A stretch of DNA of 64,000 nucleotides from Siniperca chuatsi (taxonomy: Eukaryota; Chordata; Actinopteri; Centrarchiformes; Sinipercidae). The DNA lies in the NCBI RefSeq assembly GCF_020085105.1, contig NC_058065.1:1535810-1599809 (forward strand), written 5' to 3'. Below are positions 23,901 through 41,793 of this stretch, piece by piece. The position numbers and the translations under genes are program-made. The stretch's first letter is position 1, and each line of letters starts with the position of its first letter. The notes under the pieces are model-generated. The model saw only the letters and a list, made by a program, of their open reading frames with translations. It was not told the origin of the DNA and made no database searches.

Positions 23901-26900
23901 ATCGCTCAAGGTACAAATACTACCTAACCACTACTTTAAAGCACTGATGTACTTGCATCTTCATGTTAGATTAATCTGATGAGTATTGTTTATATAATGT
24001 CAAAAAATTGTGTAACATGTCCGCCACAGTTTACCAGAGTCCAAGATAACGTCTACAATTTACTTGTTTTGTCCAAAAACCAAAGATATCCAGTTTATTA
24101 TCATAGAAGTCTCAGAAAACCATCAAATATTTACATTTGGACAAGAAGCCGGATCCAGTGATACCTCACTTCCCAGACTCACATACTGGGGTCTAGATGT
24201 GAGGTAATCCATAACCCACGCAACAGTGGTGTTGTTTATATTAAAATCAATACGTTTTATGGCTAAAATGTGTGGCCGAATTGTGTTAAAGGCATCAACA
24301 CGATTATCAAATTGTTGTTGACAAATTTACTGTGAAATGATTAATCGACTAGTTGCTTCAGTTCACAAAATCGGAATTTCTCGCTGAAGATGTTTCGGTG
24401 TCGGCCTGGGAGGACTCAGTGGATACATTTTTTAGTCCTCCAGTTACACATTAAGTACGTGTGAACAGTGATGCTCACATTGCAGTTGCTCGTCTACACA
24501 TCCGCCTGATTTGTGTTTTCTGTGTTACAGTGGAGTATCCATGTGGTCAGATGAACCAGAGCATTGTGGGTCAGATCAGGCTGGTGGGAGCTAACCACTG
24601 CGCCAAAGGAGAGTGTCCCTGGCAGGTAAACACTTGAAAACAGTGTGAGGCGTGCTGCTGGCGTCCCCTAGAGGTTGTGGTGTTCAATTTACCCATTAAA
24701 ATCTAAAGGCTTCATTCTCTGGGGAGCAGGAATGGCATCAAGGCATTTCATGGGAATCTGAACAAAATTTTGCCTTGTGTTTTGTCCTGTTGGTGGTGCT
24801 AGAGGAAAGGTCAAGGGGTCACCAAAACCGTTAAGGCTCATCCTCTTGGGGCTATTAATATCGACATCAAATTTCTTGTTAATCTGACAAGTAGTGTTAT
24901 AGATATGTTTCTCTGGAGCACCCACCCGACCAAGCAGCAGACAACGCCATCTTTACCCTAAATTCACACAGAAATTTCATGGCAGTCTACCTTTTAGAGT
25001 TTGATATTTCTCGTAAAATAAGTGGAAATGTGGCCTGAAGGTGGCGCCAGAGGGAAGTCAAGGGACTAAAATCGTTAAGATCAATCCTCCGTTAATCAGC
25101 AATATATACAGCTAATTTAATGGAAATGTGGTCAAAAAGTGTTGAGATTAGTTAGTTCCAGGGGTTAAAATAGCTATACGACAAATATTAAAAACATTTA
25201 AAAGGAATCTATCTGTTGATCAGGTTCTGGTTCAGTTAAACGGAAGCAGTCACTGTGGAGGGGTGCTGATCAATCCAGACTGGGTCGTCACCGCTGCCCA
25301 CTGTATCCATGGCAACAACCCCCAAAACCTTGCTGTGGTTGCAGGTAACCAAACAGCGCTTTCTATTCAGTACTTTTAAATCATTGTCAAATTTAAATGT
25401 CATTACTTTGTAAAGTTGTTGTAAAGTAACTTGTAAAGTTTACAAAAGTTGCCATTTGTAATTCTATAGATGTATATTTCCTGCTAAACTGTTTCTAAAA
25501 GAGGACGTGTTTCATTGTCAAATTTTTAAATGTGCTGTCATGTAAACTGTAAAAGTGTCCTCTCAAAAGTTTTCTCCTAAACTGTTAAAGTTGTTTCCTT
25601 AAGTTTGAAAGTGTTCTGGTCAATTGTTTTCTAAATTGTAAACTTTAATGTAACTATGGGGTGATTGTAAAAGCTCTCTTCTGGATTTTAGTCATTTTGT
25701 CTGTTTCGAAAGCTGTATTTTAAAAACAATTGTAAATTTAATATTTAAATTTCAAATAATATCTTAAAAATCCGCCAAATCTAATTTTGTCTTAATTTCT
25801 CATTTCGGTTTGTGAAGTTGTTCAGTAAAGTTGTTTTGTAAAGTTGTTCAGTAAAGTTGCTCAGTAAAGTTGTTTTGTAAAGTTGTTGTGTAAAGTTGTT
25901 CAGTAAAGTTGTTGTGTAAAGTTGTTCAGTAAAGTTGTTTTGTAAAGTTGTTGTGTAAAGTTGTTCAGTAAAGTTGTTCAGTAAAGTTGTTTTGTAAAGT
26001 TGTTCAGTAAAGTTGTTGTGTAAAGTTGTTCAGTAAAGTTGTTGTGTAAAGTTGTTCAGTAAAGTTGTTTTGTAAAGTTGTTCAGTAAAGTTGCTCAGTA
26101 AAGTTGTTGTGTAAAATTGTTCAGTAAAGTTGTTCAGTAAAGTTGCTCAGTAAAGTTGTTCAGTAAAGTTGTTGTGTAAAGTTGCTCAGTAAAGTTGTTC
26201 AGTAAAGTTGTTGTGTAAAGTTGTTTTGTAAAGTTGTTCAGTAAAGTTGTTTTGTAAACTTGTTCAGTAAAGTTGCTCAGTAAAGTTGTCCTGTAAAGTT
26301 GTTTCATAAAGTTTGTAAAGTTGTTTTCTAAATCTGACTTTTGTAATGACTTGTTTAACGGTTTCTTTTCCGTTACCAGGGGAACACCACTTGGACATTG
26401 AAGACGGCACAGAACAGAAGATACCTGTTTCCATGGCGATCGCCCATAAAGGCTATGTCCCAGAGACGGGTGACAGTGATGTTGCCTTGCTGCAGCTGAG
26501 TCGCCCCGTCACCTTGAACAGCTATGCCATCCCTATCTGCCTGCCGACCAAAGACTTTGCCGAACGCGAGCTCCTGCCGGTCCGCTACCACACCCTGTCT
26601 GGCTGGGGCAAGAGGACCACTGGGGGCAACGCTGTGAAACCCGGTGCCCTGCCCTTTGTGCCGGTCTCCCCCGTCCTTCGCAAGTTTTCTGTCCCCATCA
26701 TCCAGAACTCCGAGTGCTCCCAGAGAGCCCGGTTCAACGTCACCCACAACATGCTGTGTGCCGGATACCTGGAGGGTCACGGGGAGAGTTGCCGCGGAGA
26801 CGACGGGAGCCCACTGGTCACGCTCTACGGCTCCACCCACTTCCTGACGGGCCTGGTCAGCTGGGGGAAGGGCTGTTCACACCCGGGGTATTATGGGGTG

Positions 26901-27002
26901 TATGCGAACATGGCCAACTTTGTGGAGTGGGTGGAGGGCGTCATAAAAGACCCGTCACCCATGACGACAGCCAAAAGAAACTGGTGGAGAAAGCTGCAGT
27001 GA
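20963..27002 (+). CDS. f7i: Factor VII paralogue with dead active site (f7i-like)
   Basis: Eight exons: 20963-21023, 21313-21476, 22446-22470, 23284-23397, 23773-23910, 24531-24625, 25224-25344, 26380-27002; 446 aa. Signal [20 protein letters not shown], propeptide ending RWRR, complete Gla domain ([18 protein letters not shown]), KQFWLTYD stack, EGF1 (about 84-121), EGF2 (about 122-167), then the protease fold. His225 (TAAHC) and Asp273 (DSDVALL) remain. The serine motif GDSGGP reads GDDGSP, placing Asp381 at the nucleophile, and the S1 Asp189 equivalent is Glu375 (GESC). The activation site reads R184/LVGA instead of R/IVGG. The frame is open throughout, the exon structure is normal and splice sites are good, so this is a conserved pseudoprotease rather than a decayed gene. 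Zebrafish has a comparable inactive paralogue, f7i, thought to compete with factor VII for tissue factor. Orthology is inferred. Confidence 0.85.
23478..23712. repeat. Dispersed 'aagtac' repeat
   Basis: Typical text: gtggaaagtaactaagtact, cttgagtatttccattttatgctactttc, ctccactacagctcagagggaaatag. This is the same family as at 3900, 27925, 51745 and 58125, here in the EGF1-EGF2 intron of f7i. Confidence 0.65.
24700..25170. repeat. Two adjacent pieces of the 'caccaaa/gttaagg' repeat
   Basis: Both halves carry near copies of a block reading ggtgg(t/c)gc(t/c)agaggga...tcaagg...taaa(a)tcgttaag...tc(a)atcctc, joined by text ending in a ctctggagcacccacccgacc tail. They belong to the family seen at 14205 and 30290. 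This is the intron between the activation exon and the His exon of f7i. Confidence 0.55.
25811..26325. repeat. 13-bp minisatellite in last intron of f7i
   Basis: Roughly 40 tandem units of 13 bp, mainly AAAGTTGTTCAGT, AAAGTTGTTTTGT, AAAGTTGTTGTGT and AAAGTTGCTCAGT. Diverged copies (gtaaagttgttg, aaaagttg) extend left to about 25400. The array stops about 55 bp before the catalytic-serine exon at 26380. Confidence 0.9.
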
Positions 27003-27035
27003 CGGCTTTTGACATGATAGAACAGAAGCCAGTTT

Positions 27036-27041
27036 AATAAA
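27036..27041 (+). terminator. Poly(A) signal of f7i
   Basis: AATAAA lies 34 bp after the TGA, giving a very short 3' UTR. It is the only canonical signal close to the stop codon. Confidence 0.6.
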
Positions 27042-27924
27042 ATATGTTTTTAGGAATCAATCTGTTTCAAATCTTCAATTCTTTATGTCATCATGAAACA
27101 TTATCGTGACATTAAAGCACTTTAATTTTCCCTTGTGGGGTTTTACTTTGTTCTGTCAGGTTTGCTCTGTTTTGTCGTGTTTTTTAAGTCTAGTTTACTA
27201 TTAAAAAAAATCTGGATTAATTTGTGCTCCAAGCTGATGTATTGGGCTGTAATGTCGAGATGCTGACTAAATGTTACTGATTAAAAAGCGATGGATCATT
27301 TGTGATCGATGAGAACATTTTCACACATAATAGACTCTTAGTTACACTGTACAAACACCAATTTAGAGTGTATTCTTTGGCATAAACAAGGAAACAAGTC
27401 TTCAACATTTAAAGAAATAAATAAGGTGGTAATGAAGAGTTATTTTTTACAGTTAAAAAGAAAATTACTATAAATTACTATTACTATTAAGAAAATCTAT
27501 GCACAACTCCCGTGATTCTAATATTCAGTTGCTTCTTCTATACAAATCTGTTATTCTCATCAAATTAAGAAAAGTACATTACTCTACAAAACTGTGCATA
27601 ATATAACTACATACATTTCATATCCAAAAGTCCAAATTTCTCCTGTCTATTGAATTATGCATTATTGAATTTGGAAATTATATTAAGTCTGTTGAACTTA
27701 TCAATAATAATAAATGTGTCCATACAATAATAATGTATCTGCTTAGTTTTATTACTAATATGATAGCTATATTCATTATTTATCCTAGTTTTTCCTTCAT
27801 TGACGGATTTCACGTCTTAATTTAACTGTATAAGTGTATGTGTAACTATTGTAGGCTTTCGTTTTTGGTACTTTACCAGTCTATATTTATTTTATATATA
27901 CTGTAACGATGATGTAACAGATGT

Positions 27925-28215
27925 TTGGTACATTTACTCAAGTTGTGTACTTAAGTATAATTCTGAGGTACTTTCTACTTTGACTCCACCACATTTATCT
28001 GACAGCTGTAGTTACTTTGCAGATGGAGATTTAAAAAAACATAGAATATAAAACACAAAGTATTTGTTATACATTAAATTAAACCACTCCACAGTATATT
28101 AAATGAGTAAAATAAGCTCAACCACATAATATTAAAGTACTGCTTACATGTTGCATAGTGAGCACGTTGATACGTGACGTTTACTTGTAACAGAGTATTT
28201 TTAAATAGTGGTAGC
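27925..28215. repeat. Dispersed 'aagtac' repeat
   Basis: Text: catttactcaagttgtgtacttaag, ctgaggtactttctactttgactccacc, acatttatctgacagctgtagttactttgcag, ending gtaacagagtatttttaaat. It is the most complete copy of this family here. Confidence 0.65.
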
Positions 28216-29370
28216 TACTTTTATTTAAGTAAAACGTCTAAATACTGAATCCGTTTTTGTTTGAGGGCGAGCAGCTGATAAATGTTTCAGTCCGCAGAGT
28301 AAGTATTGATCAGTTTGGACTTCCGGCGCTCGGCCCCCTGCGCCGATTGGCTGCAGTGCAGGAAGTGGTGTTGAACAGCGGGAGCTGACCCTGTCGACCT
28401 CAACGTTGAGTCAGTGTTTGAAAATCCTCATTTACTGTAAACGTCTCCCGCTCCTCCCCCCGTCCTCGTGCGAGGTCCTCCCAACAACATGTTTCTCTTC
28501 ATGCAACATCTGCTTCTGCAAACGTCTTTTCTCTCTGCAGTTAAGTTTCCAACCAACACTTTATTTGAAGGTGGGTTCATAAGACTGACATGACACCTGT
28601 CATGAACACGAAGGAGTCTTTGTGAAGGTTTATGACTGTAGTCATTAAGTGTCATTCGGTCAGTTGTGTCACTTGTAATGCAAAGCTGACATTGTTTGAG
28701 ACGTCTTTGTGTCTTTGCGCTTCAAAGATAAATCTGTTTCACGACTGACAACCTTCAGTTAACGAGATGACGTCATTAAAAGAGCTCAAACGATGGAAGA
28801 CATGACTTAAACGATGAATCAGTTAGCAGTCGCTGAATACATTTTTGACAATTGACGAATCAACTAACTGACTCGATCGTTTTTGTATAAACTGATCGTG
28901 TTTTAAGTTTTTCATAAGTTTAGTCAGATGTTAATTTGTAAAGTAGCTAGTAACTAAAGCTGAAGTGAAGAAAAAACTCATCGCAGTTCACAGGTGAGTT
29001 TCAAAAGGCTGAAAAACTACAAAATAAGAGCTCGAGATGAACATCAGTGTGAAGCTTTCTGATTTGATGTTTCTTCCAGCAATGCACTCTGGGACTTGTA
29101 GTTTCTCACGTGAAGTCTTTTTATCAGTGAAGCAGAATATTTTTGAGCTCCAGCGTCTCAGCAGGAAGTCTGGACGCTGCAGATAAGCCCCGCCCGGTCT
29201 GATCAGTGCAGTTTCAACAAGTCGACCCCCCCCCACCCCCTCTCCCTGTTTATACAGGTCGTTGCCCTCTCTACCACCCCTCCTCTCTCCCTCTCTCCAC
29301 ATTCAGACTCCATTACTTCCACTCAGCACACTGAGGTTTTTCCAGCCGAGCTCACCATCCATCTGGGGCC

Positions 29371-35366
<5,996 letters not shown>

Positions 35367-35544
35367 GACAGCGGATTTCATTTTTCTTTTCAAATCATCG
35401 CTGAAGTCCACGTGCCTCTTATGTATTCATCGATTTTATGTTTGAGACTTCTACGCAGTCACAATTCAGCCACAGAAATAGAAATTGTCATAATTTTACA
35501 ACATTTAACCCCGTTTTAAAGACATTACTGAAATTCTTAAAGCT

Positions 35545-35800
35545 GCATTAATTCATTTTTGTTTACAGCCTGTAAACACAATATCTGACATATTATCATC
35601 TTATAAAGTAGTCGTGGCTAACATAGCGACCAGCTGCCTACTTCCACATCCAGCAGACACAGAGCAACATGATCATCTCATTGGCGTTGTTTATAATTAC
35701 TTGTGGGGTTCCTCAGGGTTCTAGTCTCGGTCCTTTATAGAACGAATCACAATGTTTGTTTACAGTAACTTCCGGGTAGAAAACCCCTGCGTCACATAAC
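35545..35800. mobile_element. Retroposon fragment with reverse-transcriptase-like motif
   Basis: The text at about 35704-35738 encodes GVPQGSSLGPL on the + strand, matching the GVPQGS-LGP motif of LINE reverse transcriptases. The surrounding sequence (aacatgatcatctcattggcg, and again acatgatcatcccattgg at 35970) is a repeated non-coding unit. Only a short remnant is present, and it has no function visible in the sequence. Confidence 0.45.
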
Positions 35801-36699
35801 GTTTTTACATACAATTTAATTGCAGCAACATGTTGAATGTTTTCAGAGTATATAAAATCTCATTCATCTAAAACGCATGTTTTCTGCTTTCATATCTCGT
35901 GAATAACAACTCTTTCACTAACGTTAGCTTGGGGAGCTAATGTACCTGTTGGGCCACAGAAACTGTAAACATGATCATCCCATTGGAGTGAGGTTTGTGT
36001 CCACCTGATGAATGTAAGTCCAATGTTCACTCTCTTTGAGCTCTGTTTTGGTCTCCACCAAGTTCACCAGCTAGTCTCTAACTGTGTCTGTCTGCTGTTT
36101 GGCGATGGTCTGGTACCGTACAGCAGAAAACTAACCTGCAATGTAAAACCAAAAAGTAAAGAAATAATGACATTAGCGATGTACAAAAGCTTGATTTAAC
36201 AGTTTGCTGTTCAGTATTATTAAAAATGTGTGAAAATAAAAAAAACCATTTTAAATCTGCGTAAACAAAACGTCTGTTTTCATGTGTTTTTTTTTAGTCA
36301 GTTAGCAAATAAAGAAATACTACAACAGTCTGATACAAAACGTTTTTGTGATTAAAACTAAATATTCTCAGTTTTATATTTACTTTTTCGCTGCATCTGA
36401 AGGAGTGAAGTGAATTTTACGCGTCAAATTTAGCTCAAACTGTGAATCCAATTAGCTAATTGTTGTTGTGTTTGTACAGTTTAAGCGGTCAGTACTCATA
36501 ATAACTATTGGTGCAATTTTATTTCTTCATTGAGGCTTAAAACATTTTATTAGACGTGTATCAAAGCAGAAATTAACAGAAAAATATATTTTTCCTTTTT
36601 GGTAAAAATGTTTTAGCATTTGGAATTTTAACATTTTATATTTACTTTTATAAATATTTATACTTTTATTTATTTTGTAACTTTATATTTTTGAAACAA

Positions 36700-37055
36700 T
36701 AAGTTATCGATAATTAATCGGCAACTATTTTGACAATTGATCAATCATTTCAGTCATTGATTCTCTCAAATGTCCGATTTTCTCTGTTTTATATCATTGT
36801 AAACTGAATATCTTTGGACTTTGGGTCGGACCAAGAAAAGGTATGAAGACGTCACCTCTGTGTCCTGACATTTTATAGATTAAATTATTAGTCGATTAAT
36901 TAGAAAATCTTACAATAAAATCAAGTTGTCACTCATGAAACAACAAAACAAGACTTTGGAAGACATTTTATAGACAAAACGATGAATCAATGAATCCTGA
37001 AGTAAATGGTAGAATACTCAATAATGAAAATAATCGTTAGTTGCAGCTAAATTGG
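36700..37055. repeat. Dispersed 'cgattaatcg' element, reverse orientation
   Basis: It begins ttatcgataattaatcggcaactattttgacaat and ends atgaaaataatcgttagttgcagct. Inner text carries the family's ctttggactttgggtcgg block. Same family as 7068, 40074 and 46355. Confidence 0.65.
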
Positions 37056-37884
37056 AAATGGCAGTTTGACTGAAGGAGTCTCCTAAACAAAGCTAATGTT
37101 AGCCAAAGATGCTAAACATCAACATGTTAGCATTGTCATTGTGAGCCTGTTAGCATTTAGCTCAGCCTTACAGAGCTGCTAGCATGGCTGCAGACTCTCA
37201 GTCTTGTCAGGACTACAAGGATCTGCTCAGGGAAATATTATAATATATTATTAATTGTGGGAAAAGAAAATTTCCCCCGGGCTTCAAATTTGTGGGTTTT
37301 AAGACTTTTGTGTCCTTAAACCCTGAAAAGTTCTTGTTGCAGAGCCACGTTAAGAACGTCTGGATCCGCCACCGGCACCGAGTCCACCTGTATTTTTCTT
37401 CATGTGCTTTCCATTATCTTATTTCTCTTTGTTTACCTCAAATAAACAAACCTACTGAATATTGAAGTTTCAGAGGTCGGGCCTGCTGCTTGTCCTGTTC
37501 TGTTTGAGGACATGAGAGCGCGCAGGCCAGAGTCCACTGCAGGAACACACCGTTTACAGAGAACTGTTTACTTTGACTTTTAACTCTTTACAGAAACAGA
37601 TCTGAGCTGCGCAGGTGAAAATCCGACTCCTGTGAAAAGACAAAGAGTTTTAAAAGACGTCTAAGACTGAGATGTACAATCGCAGCGCATGTTGGCCTGT
37701 TAACTATCTGACATCTCGCTTTTATATTTGATTACATTTCTAGTGAGGTTTTGTCAAAGCTTTTCAAACAACGATAGACATTTTGATATTTGTATAATTA
37801 GTGTAACAGACTTTAACAATATGGCTGAAGATTTAAGGTCCCGTCACGTGTCTAGTTTAATGACTCTGTTGTGACTCATCGGTA

Positions 37885-37886
<2 letters not shown>

Positions 37887-37919
<33 letters not shown>
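37887..37919. repeat. (GT)n microsatellite beside protein Z start
   Basis: About 16 GT units ending 17 bp before the protein Z ATG at 37937, so it lies in the 5' UTR or core promoter. Confidence 0.85.
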
Positions 37920-37920
<1 letters not shown>

Positions 37921-37936
37921 CAGCGGAGTCAGTGTC

Positions 37937-40900
37937 ATGGCGGTCAGCATCATGTCGGCTTGTTGTCGAGCGTCTGTTCCGTCTCTCTACCTCCTTGCCT
38001 GCTTCCTTCAGGTCCTCATCCAAGGACAAGGTAAGACCCCTGACCCCTGACCTCCGTTCGCAGTTCGCAGTTAGTCAGTTGGTTTAGTCAGATTTTGGTG
38101 AGTCGGTGGATTATCTTGTTTTAAACAGACACTAACTGACCAATCGGGCAGGAGACGGTTAAATCAAACAACTGATATTACAAGTTAAACTTTCAAATGT
38201 TCCACATTAAACTGGAAATGTTTTTTTGTGCCAAAAATATGTTGAACGCTCGGAAACAAATCACGTTAAAGTTGTTTTTCACCTGTACTGCACTCAGTAT
38301 GTCGACATTATGACTTGAAACAATTATTAGTTATCAATGGAAAGTGTAACAATCCTATAATGTCAGAGTCGTACATCAGTCAGGGTCCTTCTACTGTGCT
38401 GCTAGTACAGTTTCCTGATTATAAATGCAGGACTTTTACTTTTTACTACAAGTTTGTTAGAAATATGACAATATTAATTCTACTTATTAATATCAAATCG
38501 TATAAAATGCTGCCGTAACTACGACTTTGTACGTCACTGGCTGACTTGTCACATTTCAGAAGTATGATTTATGATTACTGGGCCACTAATGGACCGCAGG
38601 AAGGTAATACATATACTGTAAAGCCTGTGGGGTCTCAGTGTTTCAGGCTCCTCAGACCCACGACGTGTTCCTGCGGTCCAAGCGGGCCAACCTGTTCCTG
38701 CTGGAGGAGATCCTGCAGGGGAACCTGGAGCGGGAGTGTTACGAGGAGCTGTGCAGCTACGAGGAGGCCCGCGAGTACTTCGAAGACAACGACAAGACGG
38801 TCAGAGTCTCCCCAACAATGACAATAATAATCACAGCCTGTTATGAGAAATGATGAAGTGGACTTTCTCAAATTTTACCTTTTGCGCTCAAAATTAAAAA
38901 CAGTATTTGGAGAAGCAGGAAACTGGTTGTGTTTGTTTCTCTTCAGATCGCCTTCTGGACCGTTTACCACGGTGAGTTTTAAAACTCAGTTCAATGACTT
39001 TATTTACTGCTGGGGAGCTTAATCGATAATCGATAGTTGAAACTTTGTGTTGATAATCTGAATCTGCAAAGTAACTAAAGCCTTCAGATAAAGTTAGCGC
39101 AGCGAGGTCGTACCCAAGCAAAGTACCTCAAAACTGTCCTTAAGTGCTGAACTACTGTAGTACAGGTACTTGGTTACATTCGCCCGCTGCCTGCTTCCAC
39201 ACCAGTAGCTCATTTCTTGTCTGATCGGTGTGATTGATCAGCCTCTGTGTCTCTGAGCAGATGGGGACCAGTGTCAGCCCAACCCCTGCCTCTATGGAGG
39301 GAACTGCACCGACAAAGTGGGGGGGTTCCACTGCTCCTGCGCTGCCCCCCACTACGGACCGGTCTGCGAACGGCGAGAAGGACAACAGCCGCCCACCGCG
39401 TCACAAACCACCAGAGCAGGTTTGACCACACCCACAGCCGAGCTGGCCCCGCCTCCGGGAGGGGGGCGTGGCCTGTAGGCCAAAACTCGCGGTGCATTCG
39501 GGGGATCCTCAGAAATCTCCCAGTTTACCTTAAAGAATAATTCGCTCCGATGACATTTTCAGACCTGTGGCGTTACTGCGTTTGTTTCATCTGTCGTATC
39601 CATGGCAACACTGTGCGCCATCTACACCGCGTCCCTGAAACGCGCGACTTTTGGAAACATGGAGGACTTTAGCTTCTCTCTCATTATCTGGTCTGTTTCA
39701 GAAATCTCTGAGTGTTTGACTGAAGGCCCAACAGCTTGTCACCAGCTGTGCACGGCATCGTACAACACCTTCACCTGCTCCTGCATGTCGGGATTCAAAC
39801 TACAGGCCGACCGACGCAGCTGCCTGCCTAACGGTCTGACCCCACCCCAAAAAAATATACCAAAAGTACTACGTTTAGCAAACCAGCTCAAACTGGTGAA
39901 ATAACAACGTCTTTGTGTCCTCAGTGAAGTTTCCTTGTGGACGACTTCCTGACAAGTTCAACACGACTGCCTCAATGTGTCACCTGGGAAACTGTCCCTG
40001 GCAGGTAAGATCCCCTCAGCCAATCACAGCGAGGCATCAGAGCAGAGATTTCTGTTCAACTTCAAATGTCGCGTTTCTAGCAAACGTTTTCATTATACAT
40101 TAATCTGCCGACTATAAAATCTCCAAAACGGTGACGTCTTCAAATGTCGTGTTTTGTCCGATCAACAGTCCAAAACCCAAAGATGTTCGCTTTACTGTCG
40201 TAGAGGACAAAGAAAACCAGAAGATTTTCACATTTAAGAAGCTGGAACGTGTGAATTTTGGACATTTTTGATTAAAACATCTACAGCAGCTCTGTGAGGC
40301 TGAGCTAAATGCTAACATCAGCATGCTAACATGCGCGCAACGACAATGCTAACATGGTAATGTTTAGCAGGTATAATGTTCACCATGTTCACCATTTTAA
40401 GTTGGCGTGTTAGCATGCTAACATTAGCTAATTAGCGGTAACCACAGAGTGCAGGTGAGGCTGATGGGAACGTCGTCAGCTCTGCAGGTGTTTGTTTTCT
40501 GTCTCCAGGTGTCCCTGCTGAACAACAGAAAGGTGGAGCTGTGTGCCGGCGTGGTGCTGGGTCAGCGCTCTGTCCTGACCGCCGCCCGCTGCCTCTTCCT
40601 GGACTCAGAATCCGACCTCCGACCCTCCAACTTCTACGTGGTCACCGGTAATGAACTTTATTAGCCAAAGGCCGTATCTATGTTTACACCTTGGACAGAA
40701 AGATCACAAAGTCGACTGGATAATATAATTTTGACGTCTCGTCTCTCGTCTCCTAGGCGATAAGAAGACGATCGTCCCTGTCCGGGCTTTGTACGTCCAC
40801 GACCGTTTCCGTGCAGATCACCACGAAAACGACCTCGCCCTCCTCGAGCTGGCCGGCCCCCTGCCCTTTAGCCCCACCCTCATCCACCTCTGCCTGCCCC

Positions 40901-41793
40901 CCAAGGACTTCAGCGAAAACATCCTGATGCGTTCTGGGAGGACGGGCATCGCCGAGAGACGGGGGGCCGGTCGGACACAGAAGTTGGTCTACATGACGCT
41001 GGACGAGTGTCGCAGTCTGCTGACTGTTTCGCATCCGCTCAGCAACAAAATGTTCTGCATGAGGAGGCAGAATGGACCTTTAGGGAACCAAAGCAGAGTC
41101 CAGAGGAACCCAAATGTAGCTTTAGGGAACCAAAGCAGAGTCCAGAGGAACCCAAATGGACCCTTAGGGAACCAAAACAGAGCCCAGAGGAACCCAAATG
41201 TAGCTTTAGGGAACCAAAACAGAGCCCAGAGGAACCCAAATGTAGCTTTAGGGAACCAAAATAGAGCCCAGAGGAACCCAAATGTAGCTTTAGGGAACCA
41301 AAACAGAGCCCAGAGGAACCCAAATGTAGCTTTAGGGAACCAAAAAGTGAACCCAAATGTAGCTTTAGGGAACCAAAGCAGAGTCCAGAGGAACCCAAAT
41401 GTAGCTTTAGGGAACCAAAACAGAGACCAGAGGAGGCTGAATGAACATACAGTAAACCAGAACCAGAATCAAACCCAAAACGGTCAAAATGGAACAGAAA
41501 ACTATAACAGCAGGAGTTCAAAGAATCACAAGCCCTCAGAAGGAAACAGCAGCTCGAGGTCAGAGGTCAGCGGCGGGCGATGTGGCGGTGTGTTGCCGGG
41601 GACGCCCGTTGCCACAGTGCAGCAAGGGACGGTGTTTCTGACTGGGCTGCTGATCTCATCATCCGCAGGCTGCGATGGCGGCGGTCTGGTGTTCACCAAA
41701 CTTTCCCGCTACCTGAGCTGGATCAGACCGAGGCTGGAGGCAGCCGAGGATAACATGACCCCCCAAGTCAGCCAGGATCCTGAGTATCGCTAA
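37937..41793 (+). CDS. proz: Protein Z with tandem repeat in pseudoprotease domain
   Basis: Eight exons: 37937-38030, 38639-38799, 38947-38971, 39261-39419, 39702-39833, 39925-40004, 40509-40647, 40757-41793; 608 aa against about 400 in mammals. It has a signal region, a propeptide ending RSKR, a Gla domain ([18 protein letters not shown]), an IAFWTVYH stack, EGF1 with [12 protein letters not shown] hydroxylation motif and a 45-bp longer exon, and EGF2. The protease-like domain has no activation site ([16 protein letters not shown] where R/IVGG is expected). Catalytic His is Arg244 (TAARC), Asp289 remains, and the serine motif is gone ([13 protein letters not shown]). These losses define protein Z, a cofactor for serpin inhibition of factor Xa. 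Between the Cys182 and Cys191 equivalents sit nine in-frame 14-residue repeats (residues 370-492), then an Asn/Gln/Ser-rich linker. The fold resumes with TVFLTGLL and [10 protein letters not shown]. Confidence 0.88.
40074..40500. repeat. Two dispersed repeats in a protein Z intron
   Basis: The left part (to about 40275) is the 'cgattaatcg' family: gacgtcttcaaatgtcgtgttttgtccgatcaacagtccaaaacccaaag. The right part is the 'tgctaacat' family: gctctgtgaggctgagctaaatgctaacatcagcatgctaacatg. Together they fill nearly the whole intron before the exon at 40509. Confidence 0.65.
41074..41442 (+). repeat. In-frame 42-bp coding minisatellite of protein Z
   Basis: Nine units: eight of 42 bp and the seventh shortened to 33 bp, so every unit keeps the frame. 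The protein unit is (VA/GP)LGNQ(S/N)R(V/A)QRNPN. Units 1, 2 and 8 have NQS, an N-glycosylation sequon; most others have NQN. Near identity between units points to recent expansion or homogenisation. Other frames and the opposite strand are also open through the array, a by-product of the repeat. Confidence 0.92.

Larger units (their letters stand above)
27003..29370. other. Intergenic region, f7i to factor X
   Basis: An AATAAA at 27036-27041 ends f7i. Then follow 900 bp of AT-rich sequence, an 'aagtac' repeat (27925-28215), a dispersed repeat near 28555-28690 (cataagactgacatgacacctgtcatgaac), and fragments of the 'cgattaatcg' family near 28740-28890. No coding signal. A GC box (gccccgcccgg) and GATA-like motif (agataagcc) occur near 29180-29195, 180 bp before the factor X ATG. 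Confidence 0.5.
35367..37936. other. Intergenic region, factor X to protein Z
   Basis: It contains a repeat at about 35545-36060, a poly(A)-like AATAAA at 36235-36240, a long 'cgattaatcg' family element at about 36700-37055, and repeat text at 37080-37215. A (GT)n tract at 37887-37919 lies just before the protein Z ATG. No coding exon was seen. Confidence 0.5.

Noticed and set aside
41039-41521. 160-codon antisense frame and 85-codon second frame across the protein Z array
   Set aside because: The 42-bp period keeps several frames open. The frame continuous with the flanking protease domain is the real one.
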